64,000 nt of DNA from Streptosporangiaceae bacterium. GTDB taxonomy: Bacteria > Actinomycetota > Actinomycetes > Streptosporangiales > Streptosporangiaceae. Positions 42,782-51,940 of this stretch are shown here, in pieces. The notes beneath the pieces are model-generated. The model was not told the origin of the DNA. It saw nothing but the letters and a program-made list of their open reading frames with translations, and ran no database searches. The position numbers were made by a program, and so were the translations under genes. Each line of letters starts with the position of its first letter. The stretch's first letter is position 1. The stretch is from assembly GCA_025964715.1 (NCBI GenBank), contig JAOPYH010000199.1:1-64000 (forward strand), in the 5' to 3' direction.

Positions 42782-44032
42782 AGGCTCCGGTGAGTCACCC
42801 TCCAGGGCGTACTGCATCGCACGGAACTTGTTCCCCGCCTCGACAAGCTCCGACTGCGGATCCGAATCCGCGACGATGCCACAGCCGGCGAAGAGCCTCG
42901 CCCTGGTCCCGTCGATCTCGGCACAGCGCAGTGCGATGCCCCATTCGCCGTCACCGCGTGCGTCGATCCAGCCGACCGGGCCGGCATAGCGGCCGCGGTC
43001 CATGACCTCCAGCTCGCGAATCAGATCCATGGCGACGTCGGTAGGGCTGCCGCCCACGGCCGGGGTCGGATGCAACGCCGCGACCACGTCGAGGACCGAC
43101 CTCTCCCGGTCCAGTAGCCCGTGCACCGGTGAGGCCAGGTGCTGGACGTTGGACAGGCTGAGCAACTCCGGTTCGGCCGGGACGCTCAGCTCCGAGCACA
43201 GGGGGGCGAGCGCGTCGCGGACCATCTCGGCGGCATAGGAGTGTTCCTGACGGTCCTTGGCCGACCGGAAGAGCGCGGCCCCGCGGGCCTCGTCATCAGC
43301 CGGGCTGGTGCCGCGGGCGGTCGTGCCGGCGAGGACCAGCGAGTCGATGCGATCGCCCGTGCGCCGGATCAGGAGTTCGGGGGTGGCTCCGACTAGCCCG
43401 GCGCAGGAAAAGGTGTAGCAGCCGGGAAAGCGCTGAGCGAGCCTGCCCAGCAGGACGCGGGCATCGATGGGCTCGTCGGCCACGGCCTGCAGATCACGGG
43501 CCAGGACCACCTTGCCGAGGCGTCCTTCACGGATGCGTTCCACGGCCGCTTCGACGGCCTGAGTCCACCCGGTCGCGGTCAGCGTCCCATCGCTCCAGCT
43601 CAGGCCGGAGGGCGCTGTCCGGGGGTGGGCCAGGGTCAGGGGGTCCGTGCCGTCCCCTATGGTCGTGTACCAGGCCTGGCCGTCGCGGCGGCCCAGCACG
43701 GCGCGGGGCACTATGAGGACCGAGTCGCTCGACTTGGGGTCGAAGCCGAAGCTGCCGAAGGCCACCGGGCCCGATCCCGGAACCTGCACGGCGTCGTCCA
43801 CGTCGGCGCCGGCGAACAGCTCGCGGAGCCAGCTGTCGGCCCAGGCGAAGCGGTTCTCGTCGCCACCGGGGACCACCGCCCGGACCGCCTCTCCCCAGCC
43901 CACGATTCCCTCCCCATGGCGAACCCACGCGAGGGCGGAGGGATGGGGGAGCCGTGCGAGCAGGTCGACCGGTTCGGGGACCGGGACGGTACGAACGACA
44001 AGCCGGTCCGCGGCACCGAGGGCGACATTCAC
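42767..44032 (-). CDS. menF: Isochorismate synthase
   Basis: 421 residues if started at GTG 44032; the frame opens at ATG 44107 and the true start is uncertain, since no strong ribosome site is seen. Chorismate-binding fold: KVVLARDLQA, CYTFSCAGLVGATPELLIRR, LAGTTARGTSPADDE, SVLDVVAALHPTPAVGGSPTD and YAGPVGWIDARGDGEW. It converts chorismate to isochorismate, the first step to menaquinone. Location close to menBCDE and lack of siderophore genes favour MenF over a DhbC/EntC role. Copy 5 of the 17-bp motif covers its last codons. Confidence 0.88.
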   Translation of the reverse strand: MNVALGAADRLVVRTVPVPEPVDLLARLPHPSALAWVRHGEGIVGWGEAVRAVVPGGDENRFAWADSWLRELFAGADVDDAVQVPGSGPVAFGSFGFDPKSSDSVLIVPRAVLGRRDGQAWYTTIGDGTDPLTLAHPRTAPSGLSWSDGTLTATGWTQAVEAAVERIREGRLGKVVLARDLQAVADEPIDARVLLGRLAQRFPGCYTFSCAGLVGATPELLIRRTGDRIDSLVLAGTTARGTSPADDEARGAALFRSAKDRQEHSYAAEMVRDALAPLCSELSVPAEPELLSLSNVQHLASPVHGLLDRERSVLDVVAALHPTPAVGGSPTDVAMDLIRELEVMDRGRYAGPVGWIDARGDGEWGIALRCAEIDGTRARLFAGCGIVADSDPQSELVEAGNKFRAMQYALEGDSPEPAFTM

Positions 44033-44185
44033 GAGGGCCACTCTACGGGAGAGTTGAACCCGTTCAAACGGGCGGGACAAGGGGTTCGGCTGGGATGCTG
44101 GACACATTGGCGTGACCTGCGCGGCAGCCGGGCCGGGACTGTTCCGGTCCTTTCGGGGTGATCATTGTCGGCATATGCTCCGCGC

Positions 44186-45094
44186 ATGACGAATCGACCG
44201 GTGCATGTGCTCGTCGACGGATACTCCTATTTCGAGGCGCCGAGATGGCATGACGGGCGACTGTGGGTCTCGGACTTCTACACCCGTCAGGTGCTCGCGA
44301 TCTCGCTCGACGGGACGGCCGAGACGGTCGTGAACGTCCCGGGGCAGCCTTCCGGGCTCGGGTGGCTGCCCGATGGGACTCTGCTCGTGGTCTCCATGCG
44401 CGACCACCGGGTGTTGCGGCTCGATGGAGACGCGCTGGTCGAACACGCCGACCTGTCCGCCTTCGCCGGGGGGCACAGCAACGACCTGGTCGTCGATGGG
44501 GAGGGCCGTGCCTACGTCGGGCACTACGGTTTCGACCTGGACGCTCTCGCGCCGATGCGGGCCACGAACCTCGTCCGTGTCGATCCCGACGGCTCTGTCA
44601 CGGCGGCGGCGGCGGACCTCATGTTCCCCAACGGTCTGGTCATAACGCCGGAGGGCACGTTGATCGTGGCCGAGACGGCCGCGGCGCGGCTCACCGCCTT
44701 CGATATCGAGGCCGATGGCGCACTGTCCGGCCGCAGGGTGTGGGCCGCCTTCGGAGACCCACCGGAGACCGACGACACGGCCGCGGAGTTCGCCCGGTAT
44801 GCGATGGACCGCTCGACCGTGGCGCCGGACGGAATCGCACTTGATGCCGAAGGGGCCGTCTGGGCCGCTGACGCCCTGCACCACAGAGTGGTCCGGGTCC
44901 GTGAGGGCGGCGAGGTGCTGGAAGAGATCAGCGGAGGGGAGTACGGGGTCTACGCCTGCGCGCTGGGCGGGCCGGACGGGCGCACGCTCTTCTTGTGCGC
45001 CGCTCCGACCTTCGCTGAGGCCCAGGCGTCCGTGGACCATCGTGCGCGGATCTTGACCTGCCGCGTGGACGTCCCGCGGGCGGGGCGTCCGTGA
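44186..45094 (+). CDS. SMP-30/gluconolactonase-like beta-propeller protein
   Basis: 302 residues from ATG 44186; TTG 44165 is an alternative. Six-bladed propeller features of the SMP-30/regucalcin family: YFEAPRWHDGRLWVSDFYTRQV, the PSGLGWLPDGTLLVVSM blade, MFPNGLVITPEGTLIVAET and PDGIALDAEGAVWAADA, holding the calcium/metal ligands Glu, Asn and Asp. It probably hydrolyses a lactone. The stop overlaps the GTG start of the FAD oxidoreductase, forming a three-gene unit with it and the flavin/PPOX protein. Confidence 0.9.
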   Translation: MTNRPVHVLVDGYSYFEAPRWHDGRLWVSDFYTRQVLAISLDGTAETVVNVPGQPSGLGWLPDGTLLVVSMRDHRVLRLDGDALVEHADLSAFAGGHSNDLVVDGEGRAYVGHYGFDLDALAPMRATNLVRVDPDGSVTAAAADLMFPNGLVITPEGTLIVAETAAARLTAFDIEADGALSGRRVWAAFGDPPETDDTAAEFARYAMDRSTVAPDGIALDAEGAVWAADALHHRVVRVREGGEVLEEISGGEYGVYACALGGPDGRTLFLCAAPTFAEAQASVDHRARILTCRVDVPRAGRP

Positions 45095-46683
45095 GCCCCG
45101 AAGCGGTGCGGCCGCGTCGCGAGTCCTACGACGCCGTGATCGTGGGTGGTGGGCACAACGGCCTCGTGGCGGCCGCCTACCTCGCGCGTGCCGGCCGCAG
45201 TGTGCTGGTCCTCGAACGGCTCGCCCGTACGGGAGGTGCCGCGGTGTCGTCGCAGGCGTTCGCCGGGGTGCCGGCCCGGATGTCGCGCTATTCCTATCTG
45301 GTGAGCCTGTTGCCGAGGGCCATCACCCGCGACCTGGGGCTCCGGCTGGAGCTGCGCAGACGCCGTATCTCCTCCTACACGCCCACGCTGCGCGGATCGC
45401 GGGCCACCGGACTGCTGGTGGACGCCCAGGACAGCGGCCGTACGGGTGCGGCGTTCGGGCGGCTGACCGGCTCCGCCCGTGAGTTCGAGGCGTGGCGGCG
45501 TTTCTACGCGATGACCGGGCACGTGGCCGAGCGGGTGTTCCCGACTTTGACCGCGCCACTGCCGACCCGGGAGGAGCTGCGCCACCGGATCGCCGACGAC
45601 CGTGCCTTCGAGGCGCTGTTCGAGCGGCCGCTGGGGGAGGTGATCGAGGAATCCTTCTCCGATGACCTGGTCCGCGGGATCGTCTTCACCGATGCGCTGA
45701 TCGGGACGTTCGCGCATGCTCATGACCCGTCGTTGCTGCAGAACCGGTGTTTCCTGTATCACGTGATCGGCAACGGCACGGGCGACTGGGACGTGCCCGT
45801 CGGGGGGATGGGGGCGTTGACGGACGCGCTCGCGGGCGCTGCCCGGGACGCGGGAGCCGAGCTCGTCGTCGAGCACGAGGTCACGGGGATGGACACCGAT
45901 GGCCGACGCGCAGAGGTGCGCTACCGTCGCGGTGACGTCGAAGGCCGGGTCGCGGCCGCGCACGTGCTGGCGAACGTCGCGCCTGACACGTTGTACGGGC
46001 TACTCGGGGAGCCCGCTGTAGAAGCCCGGCCCGAAGGCGCACAGCTGAAGATCAACATGCTGCTGCGGCGGTTGCCCCGGCTGCGCGACGCCGAGGTGGA
46101 CCCACGTGAGGCGTTCGCGGGGACCTTCCACATCGGGGAGTCCTACAGCGAGCTCGAGGCGGCCTATCGCGAGGCCGCGTCCGGACGGCTCCCGTCGGCC
46201 CCTCCTTCGGAGATCTACTGCCATTCGCTGACCGACCCGTCCGTCCTCGGCGCGGAGCTGGCCGCGCAGGGATATCACACGCTGACCCTGTTCGGGCTGC
46301 ACATGCCGGCGCGTTTGTTCGCCGAAGACGTCCGGCAGGCCGCGGTGGAGGCGACCGTTGCGCGGCTGGACGAATGCCTGGCCGAGCCCATCGCGGGGTG
46401 CCTCGCGACGGACGCGGAGGGACGGCCGTGCGTCGAGGCGAAGACCCCGCTCGATCTGGAGCGCGAACTGGGCCTGCCCGGCGGCAACATCTTCCACCGC
46501 GAGCTAGCGTTCCCGTTCGCGGCCGATGATGGGGCTCCGGGGCGTTGGGGCGTCGAGACTGCGCATGCGAACGTCTTCGTCTGTGGTGCCGGTGCAGTGC
46601 GCGGTGGCGGCGTCAGCGGCGTCCCAGGGCACAACGCGGCCATGGCGGTCCTCGAGGCCGGGGGTTCTGTCGGACCCGGATGA
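45091..46683 (+). CDS. FAD-dependent oxidoreductase, phytoene desaturase/PYROXD2-like
   Basis: 530 residues from GTG 45091, overlapping the previous stop (GTGA). The FAD dinucleotide site is YDAVIVGGGHNGLVAAAYLARAG with ERLARTGGAAVS. Later blocks are WDVPVGGMGALTDALA and, near the end, FVCGAGAVRGGGVSGVPGHNAAMAV, the second FAD motif of the carotenoid desaturase/PYROXD2 group. Unlike CrtI, there is no carotenoid gene nearby; a role with the upstream lactonase in oxidising a small metabolite is possible but unproven. Confidence 0.88.
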   Translation: MSPEAVRPRRESYDAVIVGGGHNGLVAAAYLARAGRSVLVLERLARTGGAAVSSQAFAGVPARMSRYSYLVSLLPRAITRDLGLRLELRRRRISSYTPTLRGSRATGLLVDAQDSGRTGAAFGRLTGSAREFEAWRRFYAMTGHVAERVFPTLTAPLPTREELRHRIADDRAFEALFERPLGEVIEESFSDDLVRGIVFTDALIGTFAHAHDPSLLQNRCFLYHVIGNGTGDWDVPVGGMGALTDALAGAARDAGAELVVEHEVTGMDTDGRRAEVRYRRGDVEGRVAAAHVLANVAPDTLYGLLGEPAVEARPEGAQLKINMLLRRLPRLRDAEVDPREAFAGTFHIGESYSELEAAYREAASGRLPSAPPSEIYCHSLTDPSVLGAELAAQGYHTLTLFGLHMPARLFAEDVRQAAVEATVARLDECLAEPIAGCLATDAEGRPCVEAKTPLDLERELGLPGGNIFHRELAFPFAADDGAPGRWGVETAHANVFVCGAGAVRGGGVSGVPGHNAAMAVLEAGGSVGPG

Positions 46684-46721
46684 GACTCTGTGCCTCCATG
46701 TCCCCGAGCACGGAGGCAGCC

Positions 46722-47219
46722 ATGGCCGCCTGGAGTGAGGTCGCCGACTCGGCGCCGGAGTTCGCCGGCAGAGCGCTGGCGCGCTTCGAGGCGCACAAGC
46801 ACAAGACGATGGCGACACTGCGCAAGGACGGATCGCCGCGAATCAGTGGCATCGAGGCCCGGTTCGCCGGTGGTGAGCTGTGGTTCGGCTCCATGCCCGG
46901 CGCGCTCAAGGCGCTGGATCTTCGGCGGGATCCGCGGTTCGCCCTTCACAGCGGGTCGGCGGAGCCCAATGAGGCCGATCCGGCTGCTTGGGGCGGTGAC
47001 GCGAAACTGTCCGGGTCGGCGCTCGAGGTCACCGACTCCGGGCAGGTCGCCGAGGCGCTGCGGGCGATCGGCGCCGACCCCGCCGCCTACGGCGACTCCC
47101 ACCTGTTCAGGGTGGATGTACGGGAGGTCGTGCTGACCCGCGTGGGCGAGCCAGCCGACCATCTCGTCATCGAACTCTGGCGTGCCGGTGAGGGGCTGCG
47201 CCGTTTCGAGCGGAAGTGA
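46722..47219 (+). CDS. Pyridoxamine 5'-phosphate oxidase-like (PPOX) protein
   Basis: 165 residues. ATG 46722 is preferred because GGAGG lies 5 bases upstream; ATG 46698 lacks a ribosome site. Split-barrel features: KHKTMATLRKDGSPRISGIEARFAGGELWFGSMPG and ALKALDLRRDPRFALHS. It belongs to the flavin/F420-binding superfamily but differs from the pair at 22.5-23.1 kb. The end HLVIELWRAGEGLRRFERK is usual. Follows the FAD oxidoreductase by 38 bases, probably in the same transcript. Confidence 0.85.
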   Translation: MAAWSEVADSAPEFAGRALARFEAHKHKTMATLRKDGSPRISGIEARFAGGELWFGSMPGALKALDLRRDPRFALHSGSAEPNEADPAAWGGDAKLSGSALEVTDSGQVAEALRAIGADPAAYGDSHLFRVDVREVVLTRVGEPADHLVIELWRAGEGLRRFERK

Positions 47220-47228
47220 CCGGGGCGG

Positions 47229-47813
47229 TCAGGACCGGCCGCGGCCGGCCAGCTTCCACGCCGCCGGCAGCAGTCCGGCCGCGAGGACCACCTTCAGCGC
47301 GTCGCCGATCAGGAAGGGCGTGACGCCCATGGCGACGGCTTTGGCCAGGTCGACGTGCAGGGCGGCCATCATGTACGGCACGCCGACGGCGTAGATCGCC
47401 AGCAATCCGACCGCCATGGTGCAGGCCGTGCGGACGGGGGTGCGGTCGCCGCCGCGCTGTGAAAGGGCGCCCACGAGCGCCCCGGCGAGGACGAAGCCGA
47501 TCACGTAACCGAGGGACGGCATGCCGGCTCCCGAACTGCCCTCGGCGAACCACGGCACGCCGGCCATGCCCGCCAGGAGGTAGAGCAGCATGCCGGCGGC
47601 CGAACGGCCCATGCCGAGCGTCGCTCCGGCCAGCAGGACCGCGAACGGCTGCCCGCTCACGGGGACGGGCGTGCCGGGAATCGGGAGTGAGATCTGGGCG
47701 GCGAGGCCTACGAAGACGGCGGAGCCGACCACGAGTGCGAGGTCACGGCCGAGCGTGCCGGGCAGCAGGTCACTGAGCACGGCTGGGCGCCTGGTGACAT
47801 GAGTGGTTGCCAC
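47229..47813 (-). CDS. bioY: Biotin transporter BioY
   Basis: 194 residues from ATG 47813. Six membrane helices with the BioY signatures AAQISLPIPGTPVPVSGQPFAVLLAG, the GRSAAGMLLYLLAGMAGVPWFAEG loop and TPFLIGDALKVVLAA at the end. BioY is the substrate-binding S component of ECF-type biotin uptake, and can work alone at low rate. The ECF ATPase and T components (bioM, bioN) are not next to it. The short leader (47814-47880) has no operator that could be assigned. Confidence 0.95.
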   Translation of the reverse strand: MATTHVTRRPAVLSDLLPGTLGRDLALVVGSAVFVGLAAQISLPIPGTPVPVSGQPFAVLLAGATLGMGRSAAGMLLYLLAGMAGVPWFAEGSSGAGMPSLGYVIGFVLAGALVGALSQRGGDRTPVRTACTMAVGLLAIYAVGVPYMMAALHVDLAKAVAMGVTPFLIGDALKVVLAAGLLPAAWKLAGRGRS

Positions 47814-47880
47814 ATTCCCTCCAAGGATTGCGTGTCAACCTGAACGTAGACGATCTAGGGCTGCGACGGGATCACGGGAT

Positions 47881-48594
47881 CTACAGATTTGCGGGCGGCA
47901 GATTTGTCGCGTTCGCCAGGGATCCTCCGGGAGTGTGCGCCACGTAGAGGACATCGGGTTCACCGCGGGACACCGGGACCGTGCGGACCTCGACCCCGAT
48001 GAAGCGCTTACGCAGGCGTTGCTCGAACGACCTGGCCTCGTTGGCGCTCCAGACGGCCAGCACGCCGCCGGGGTTCAGCCGCGAGGCGAGCAGGTCAAGG
48101 CCCGCGTCGCCGTACAGCTCGGCGTTGTCCTCGCTGACCGTCCATTCCGGGCCGTTGTCGATGTCCAGGCAGATCGCGTCATAGGCCCGGGCTGCGCCAC
48201 GCAGGAAGGACGCCAGGTCCGCGCACTCGACCGTCACCCGCGGGTCTTCGAGGGCGCCCTCGGAGAACGGCCTGAGGTGGGTGGCGTGCCAGCCGATCAC
48301 AGCCGGTTCCAGCTCGACCACGGTGACAGCGGTCTCGCGGCGACGGATAGCCTCGGCGAGGGAGAACCCGACGCCCAGTCCGCCGATGAGCATCCGTACG
48401 TCACCGGTGAGGTGCTCCAGCGCGGACTGGATCAGCAGCCGCTCGGACTCGCCATTGCGGGTGTCCATGAGGAACACGCCGTTGCTGATGATCTCGAAGG
48501 CCGTGCCCACTCGCCGCAGCACCAGGTCACCCCCGGCACGGCCTTCGGCGCGGGCGATGGTGGCAGGCTCTTCACGGGGATCTGTTGCGCTCAC
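47881..48594 (-). CDS. Spermidine synthase-like methyltransferase-fold protein
   Basis: 237 residues if started at GTG 48594; the frame is open to GTG 48612. Rossmann fold with MLIGGLGVGFSLAEAIRR, VTVVELEPAVIGWHATHL, DAICLDIDNGPEWTVSE and GVLAVWSANEARSFEQRL. This is the spermidine-synthase-like branch common in actinobacteria. The polyamine-synthase residues around the Asp of the reaction centre are only partly kept, so real aminopropyl transfer is doubtful. Function unknown. Confidence 0.8.
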   Translation of the reverse strand: MSATDPREEPATIARAEGRAGGDLVLRRVGTAFEIISNGVFLMDTRNGESERLLIQSALEHLTGDVRMLIGGLGVGFSLAEAIRRRETAVTVVELEPAVIGWHATHLRPFSEGALEDPRVTVECADLASFLRGAARAYDAICLDIDNGPEWTVSEDNAELYGDAGLDLLASRLNPGGVLAVWSANEARSFEQRLRKRFIGVEVRTVPVSRGEPDVLYVAHTPGGSLANATNLPPANL

Positions 48595-48641
48595 CCCCGT
48601 CAGCCTAGGCACCTGCCGGATGGCGACGTTCCGGCGGCCGG

Positions 48642-50255
48642 TCAGGCGCTTCGCAGGAACGCGGCGGCGATCGGGGCCGCGACGCCACCGCCGGTGCCGC
48701 CGCCCTCGACGATGACCGCGAACGCCAGGTCACCGCGGTAGCCGATGAACCAGGCGTGCGTGGGGGGCTTGGCCCCGGTGCCGTACTCCGCCGTCCCTGT
48801 CTTTCCCGCCGTGCCGGCGGGCAGCCCGGCGTCCTTGGCCGTGCCGTCGGTCACGACCGCTGACATCATCGTCCGCAACCCGGCCACGACGCCCGGGTCG
48901 AGTGTGCGGGTCGTGGCCTTGCCGCTGCGGACCAGGTTGGGTGAGCGCCAGGCGCCGTCCTTGACCGCGGCGGCGACCCCGGCCATGTTGAGCGGGCTGG
49001 CGAGTACCCGGCCCTGGCCGAACGAAGCGGCCGCGAACTCGGCGTCGTCGTGCGGTGTGGGGAATCGGCCACGCTGGGCCGCGACCCCGGGGGTGATGGG
49101 AGTGTCGAAGCCCAGATCCCGGGCGGCCTTGACGAGCTGCTGCTTGCTGATCCGCCGGACGGTCTCGTTGGCGAAGGCGGTGTTGCAGGAGTGGGCGAAG
49201 GCCGTACGGAAGTCGATGGCACCGAACTCCTCGCCCTCGAAGTTGCGGAAGGACCGGCCGCCGATGTTCGCGGTCTTGGTGCAGCTCACCTGGTCGCCGA
49301 GGTGGAGGCCGTCGGCCAGCAACGCCGCGGAGGTGACGACCTTGAACGTGGAGCCGGGTGGGTACTGCCCCAGGAGCGCGCGGTTCCATCCGCCCGGCTG
49401 GTTGGCCACGGCGACGATCTCACCGGTCGAAGGCCGCAGTGCCACGAGGGCGGCGGGTTTAGCCTGTCCGGTGATGGCCCTCGCCGCCGCGGCCTGGATC
49501 CGGGGATCCAGGCTGCTCCGCACGTTCGCTCCGCGCTTGCCCTCGATCCGGCCGACAGTGGCCACGGGCCGGTTGCCGGCGTCGACGATGTCGATGCTGG
49601 TGGCGGGGGTGCCGGCGAGCCTGCGCTCCATCTCCTGCTGGATCCCGCCGTGTCCGACCAGGTCCCCCTGCTTGTACGGGGCGCCGAGGCGGTGCAGGTC
49701 GGCGGCCGTCGCCGGGCCGACCGTGCCGACGAGCTGCTGCACCGAACCCGACACTCCGGGACCGTCCACCGGCAAGCCGTTCGCGTCCACGACAGTGCCC
49801 CGCTGGGGCCACCTGGCCGTCAGGGCGAGCCGCTGTCCCTGCCGCAGCTGCGGATGCAGGACGGCGGGCGTCCACGCCACCTGCCAGCGCCGATCCTTCT
49901 TGATCAGCGGGAGCTCGCCCGCATAGCTCCAGCCCCCGCCGCTCTTGAGCGTCAAAGAGGCCGTGAAGGGCACCCGGTTCCCGCGCGCCGGGCCGGGCCG
50001 GAACGTCGCCTTGGTGACTCCGAGCGCGGTGCGCGTCTCCCCGTACCGCGTGTCGAAATCCGGCGGTGAGCCGGCGGTGAGCCGGCGCATCGCGGCATAG
50101 TCGCTCCGCTCCCAGGCGGCGAGGTAGGCGGCGGCGGTCTGAGCCGGGGTGCCCTTGGTGCGCAGCAGCCAGAAGGCGCCGGCTCCGCCTCCTGCGAGCA
50201 CCAGCACGATCACCAGCGGAACGATGAAGACAATCTTTTTACGTCTCGCTTGCAC
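48642..50255 (-). CDS. Class B penicillin-binding protein with NTF2-like domain
   Basis: 537 residues from GTG 50255. A single N-terminal membrane helix (KIVFIVPLVIVLVLAGGGAGAFWLL) is followed by an NTF2/MecA_N-like domain (about 35-145), a PBP dimerisation-type segment, and the transpeptidase domain. Active-site motifs: S-x-x-K in PPGSTFKV (Ser near residue 302), SCN in AHSCNTAF and KTG in GKTGTAEYGTG. It cross-links peptidoglycan on the outer membrane face. The MecA_N-type domain also occurs in low-affinity PBPs such as PBP2a. No rod or fts genes adjoin it. Confidence 0.92.
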   Translation of the reverse strand: MQARRKKIVFIVPLVIVLVLAGGGAGAFWLLRTKGTPAQTAAAYLAAWERSDYAAMRRLTAGSPPDFDTRYGETRTALGVTKATFRPGPARGNRVPFTASLTLKSGGGWSYAGELPLIKKDRRWQVAWTPAVLHPQLRQGQRLALTARWPQRGTVVDANGLPVDGPGVSGSVQQLVGTVGPATAADLHRLGAPYKQGDLVGHGGIQQEMERRLAGTPATSIDIVDAGNRPVATVGRIEGKRGANVRSSLDPRIQAAAARAITGQAKPAALVALRPSTGEIVAVANQPGGWNRALLGQYPPGSTFKVVTSAALLADGLHLGDQVSCTKTANIGGRSFRNFEGEEFGAIDFRTAFAHSCNTAFANETVRRISKQQLVKAARDLGFDTPITPGVAAQRGRFPTPHDDAEFAAASFGQGRVLASPLNMAGVAAAVKDGAWRSPNLVRSGKATTRTLDPGVVAGLRTMMSAVVTDGTAKDAGLPAGTAGKTGTAEYGTGAKPPTHAWFIGYRGDLAFAVIVEGGGTGGGVAAPIAAAFLRSA

Positions 50256-50354
50256 CCGAAACCCCCACTAGCTCCCCCGTGTCTCGCCAACCCTAAGCGA
50301 CGCGGAGCGTTGAAGATCGGCGGGGACGACATTTCCGTACCAGCCGACCATCCG

Positions 50355-51386
50355 TCACAGGAGCGTGAGCTGCTGCGGCCTGGGTTCGGCCGGCTTCGGC
50401 GCCGCGATGCGCCGGTGGGCGTTGCGTTCGGTGGCGCGGCGATCGATGCCGTATTCGGTGGCGAGATCGCGCACCCGCCGGCTGATGCGCTCCTGGAACT
50501 CCTTGGGCGCGTAGGCACCGCGCCCGTACAGCCGCTCGTAGGGCTGGACGAGCTCGGGGTGGTGCTCGCGCAGCCAGGCCATGAACCATTCGCGCGCGCC
50601 CGGGCGCAGGTGGAGGGTTATGGCGGACACCGAGGTCGCACCGGCCTCGGCGATCTGGCGTACGGCCGCGTCGAGCTGTGCCGGCGAGTCGGTGAGAAAG
50701 GGGAGGATCGGGCCCATCAGCACGCCGCACCCGATGCCGTGCTCGTTCAGCGTCGCGCAGACCTGCAGCCGTTTCTGCGGACTCGGGGTCCCTGGCTCGA
50801 TGAGCCGCCAGAGCTCCTTGTCCACGAAGCCGACGGACACGGCTGTGCCGACCTCGGTGCGCTCGGCGGCCTCCTCGAGCAGCGGCAGGTCGCGCAGGAT
50901 CAGGGAGCCCTTGGTGAGGATGGAGAAGGGGTTCCCTGCGTCGCGCAGGGCGCTCAGGATGCCGGGCATCAGCTGGTAGCGGCCCTCCGCGCGCTGGTAG
51001 CAGTCGACGTTGGTGCCCATCGCGATGTGCTCGCCGGCCCATTTCGGCGCGGCCAGTTCCCTGCGTACGAGCTCGGCCGCATTGACCTTCACGACGATCT
51101 TGGAGTCGAAGTCGGATCCGGCATCGAAGTCCAGATATTCATGGGTCTTGCGCGCGAAACAGTAGGTGCACGCATGAATGCATCCGCGATACGGGTTGAT
51201 GGTCCAGTGGAACGGGACGTGGGAGGCCGCGGGCACCCTGTTGATGATCGACTTGGCATGGATCTCGTAGAAGGTGATGCCGCTGAACTCGGGCGTGTCG
51301 ATGGTCCGGGTGACCGCCGTCCGCTCGATCAGCGGGAGGTCCGGGCGCGCCCCGTCCTCGAGCAGTCTGAGGTTGTCCCACCGCAT
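50355..51386 (-). CDS. Radical SAM protein, Rv2578c type
   Basis: 343 residues; ATG 51386 follows GGGGG at 6 bases and begins MRWDNLRLL. The iron-sulfur cluster motif C-x3-C-x2-C is seen in RGCIHACTYCFARKTHEYLDFD, close to the N terminus. NPYRGCIHACTYC and the later TKGSLILRDLPLLEEAAER are typical of the Rv2578c/SplB-like group of unknown substrate. Divergent from a small Pro/Tyr-rich membrane protein gene 250 bases away; nothing else was recognised in that gap. Confidence 0.88.
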   Translation of the reverse strand: MRWDNLRLLEDGARPDLPLIERTAVTRTIDTPEFSGITFYEIHAKSIINRVPAASHVPFHWTINPYRGCIHACTYCFARKTHEYLDFDAGSDFDSKIVVKVNAAELVRRELAAPKWAGEHIAMGTNVDCYQRAEGRYQLMPGILSALRDAGNPFSILTKGSLILRDLPLLEEAAERTEVGTAVSVGFVDKELWRLIEPGTPSPQKRLQVCATLNEHGIGCGVLMGPILPFLTDSPAQLDAAVRQIAEAGATSVSAITLHLRPGAREWFMAWLREHHPELVQPYERLYGRGAYAPKEFQERISRRVRDLATEYGIDRRATERNAHRRIAAPKPAEPRPQQLTLL

Positions 51387-51637
51387 ATCGATCCCCCTAG
51401 GCTCGAACACGTGAACGATAGAACGTGTATTCGAGCAAGGCAAACCGGCCCGCGCCGTGTCCCGCCGGTCCAGGAGTGCCGCGACCTGCGCCAACGCCTT
51501 CCCGGGGGAACGCCGCGTGGTGGGGTGACGGGTCCCGCCGTTAGCGACAGGCTGTTGCCGCACCGTCGGCTCGACACGCGTGTGGTCGCGGTGGCCGACG
51601 GATGCCGACGCCGACTGCCGATCACTCGGAGGAACCC

Positions 51638-51934
51638 ATGGGATACCCGCCGCAGCCGCCGCCTGGATACGGGCCGCCGGAGGGCGGCTACGGGCAGCCC
51701 TACCCGGCCCCTCGATCGAACATGCCGGTGATCCTGTCCGTCATCGGGATAATCTGCTGGTTCTGCTGCGCGCCCTTATCCATCGTGCTGGGCGTCGTGG
51801 CTCAGGGCCAGTTCCGCAGGCAGGGCCAGCCGGACGTGCTGGCCAAGGTCGCCTGGATCGGCGGCGTCGTGGCGCTCCTGCTCGGGATCGTCTTCACGAT
51901 CATGCGGTTCTCCATGAACCGGACCACGTACTGA
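51638..51934 (+). CDS. Small membrane protein, DUF4190-like with Pro/Gly/Tyr-rich N terminus
   Basis: 98 residues from ATG 51638, with GGAGGA 5 bases upstream. The N terminus is Pro/Gly/Tyr-rich (GYPPQPPPGYGPPEGGYGQP), followed by two membrane helices: SVIGIICWFCCAPLSIVLGVVA and VAWIGGVVALLLGIVFTIM. The two-helix form with a proline-rich cytoplasmic tail is common in actinobacteria (DUF4190/dispanin-like). Function unknown. It belongs with the DUF2752 and CD225-like genes just after it, on the other strand. Confidence 0.75.
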   Translation: MGYPPQPPPGYGPPEGGYGQPYPAPRSNMPVILSVIGIICWFCCAPLSIVLGVVAQGQFRRQGQPDVLAKVAWIGGVVALLLGIVFTIMRFSMNRTTY

Positions 51935-51940
51935 CGCGCG

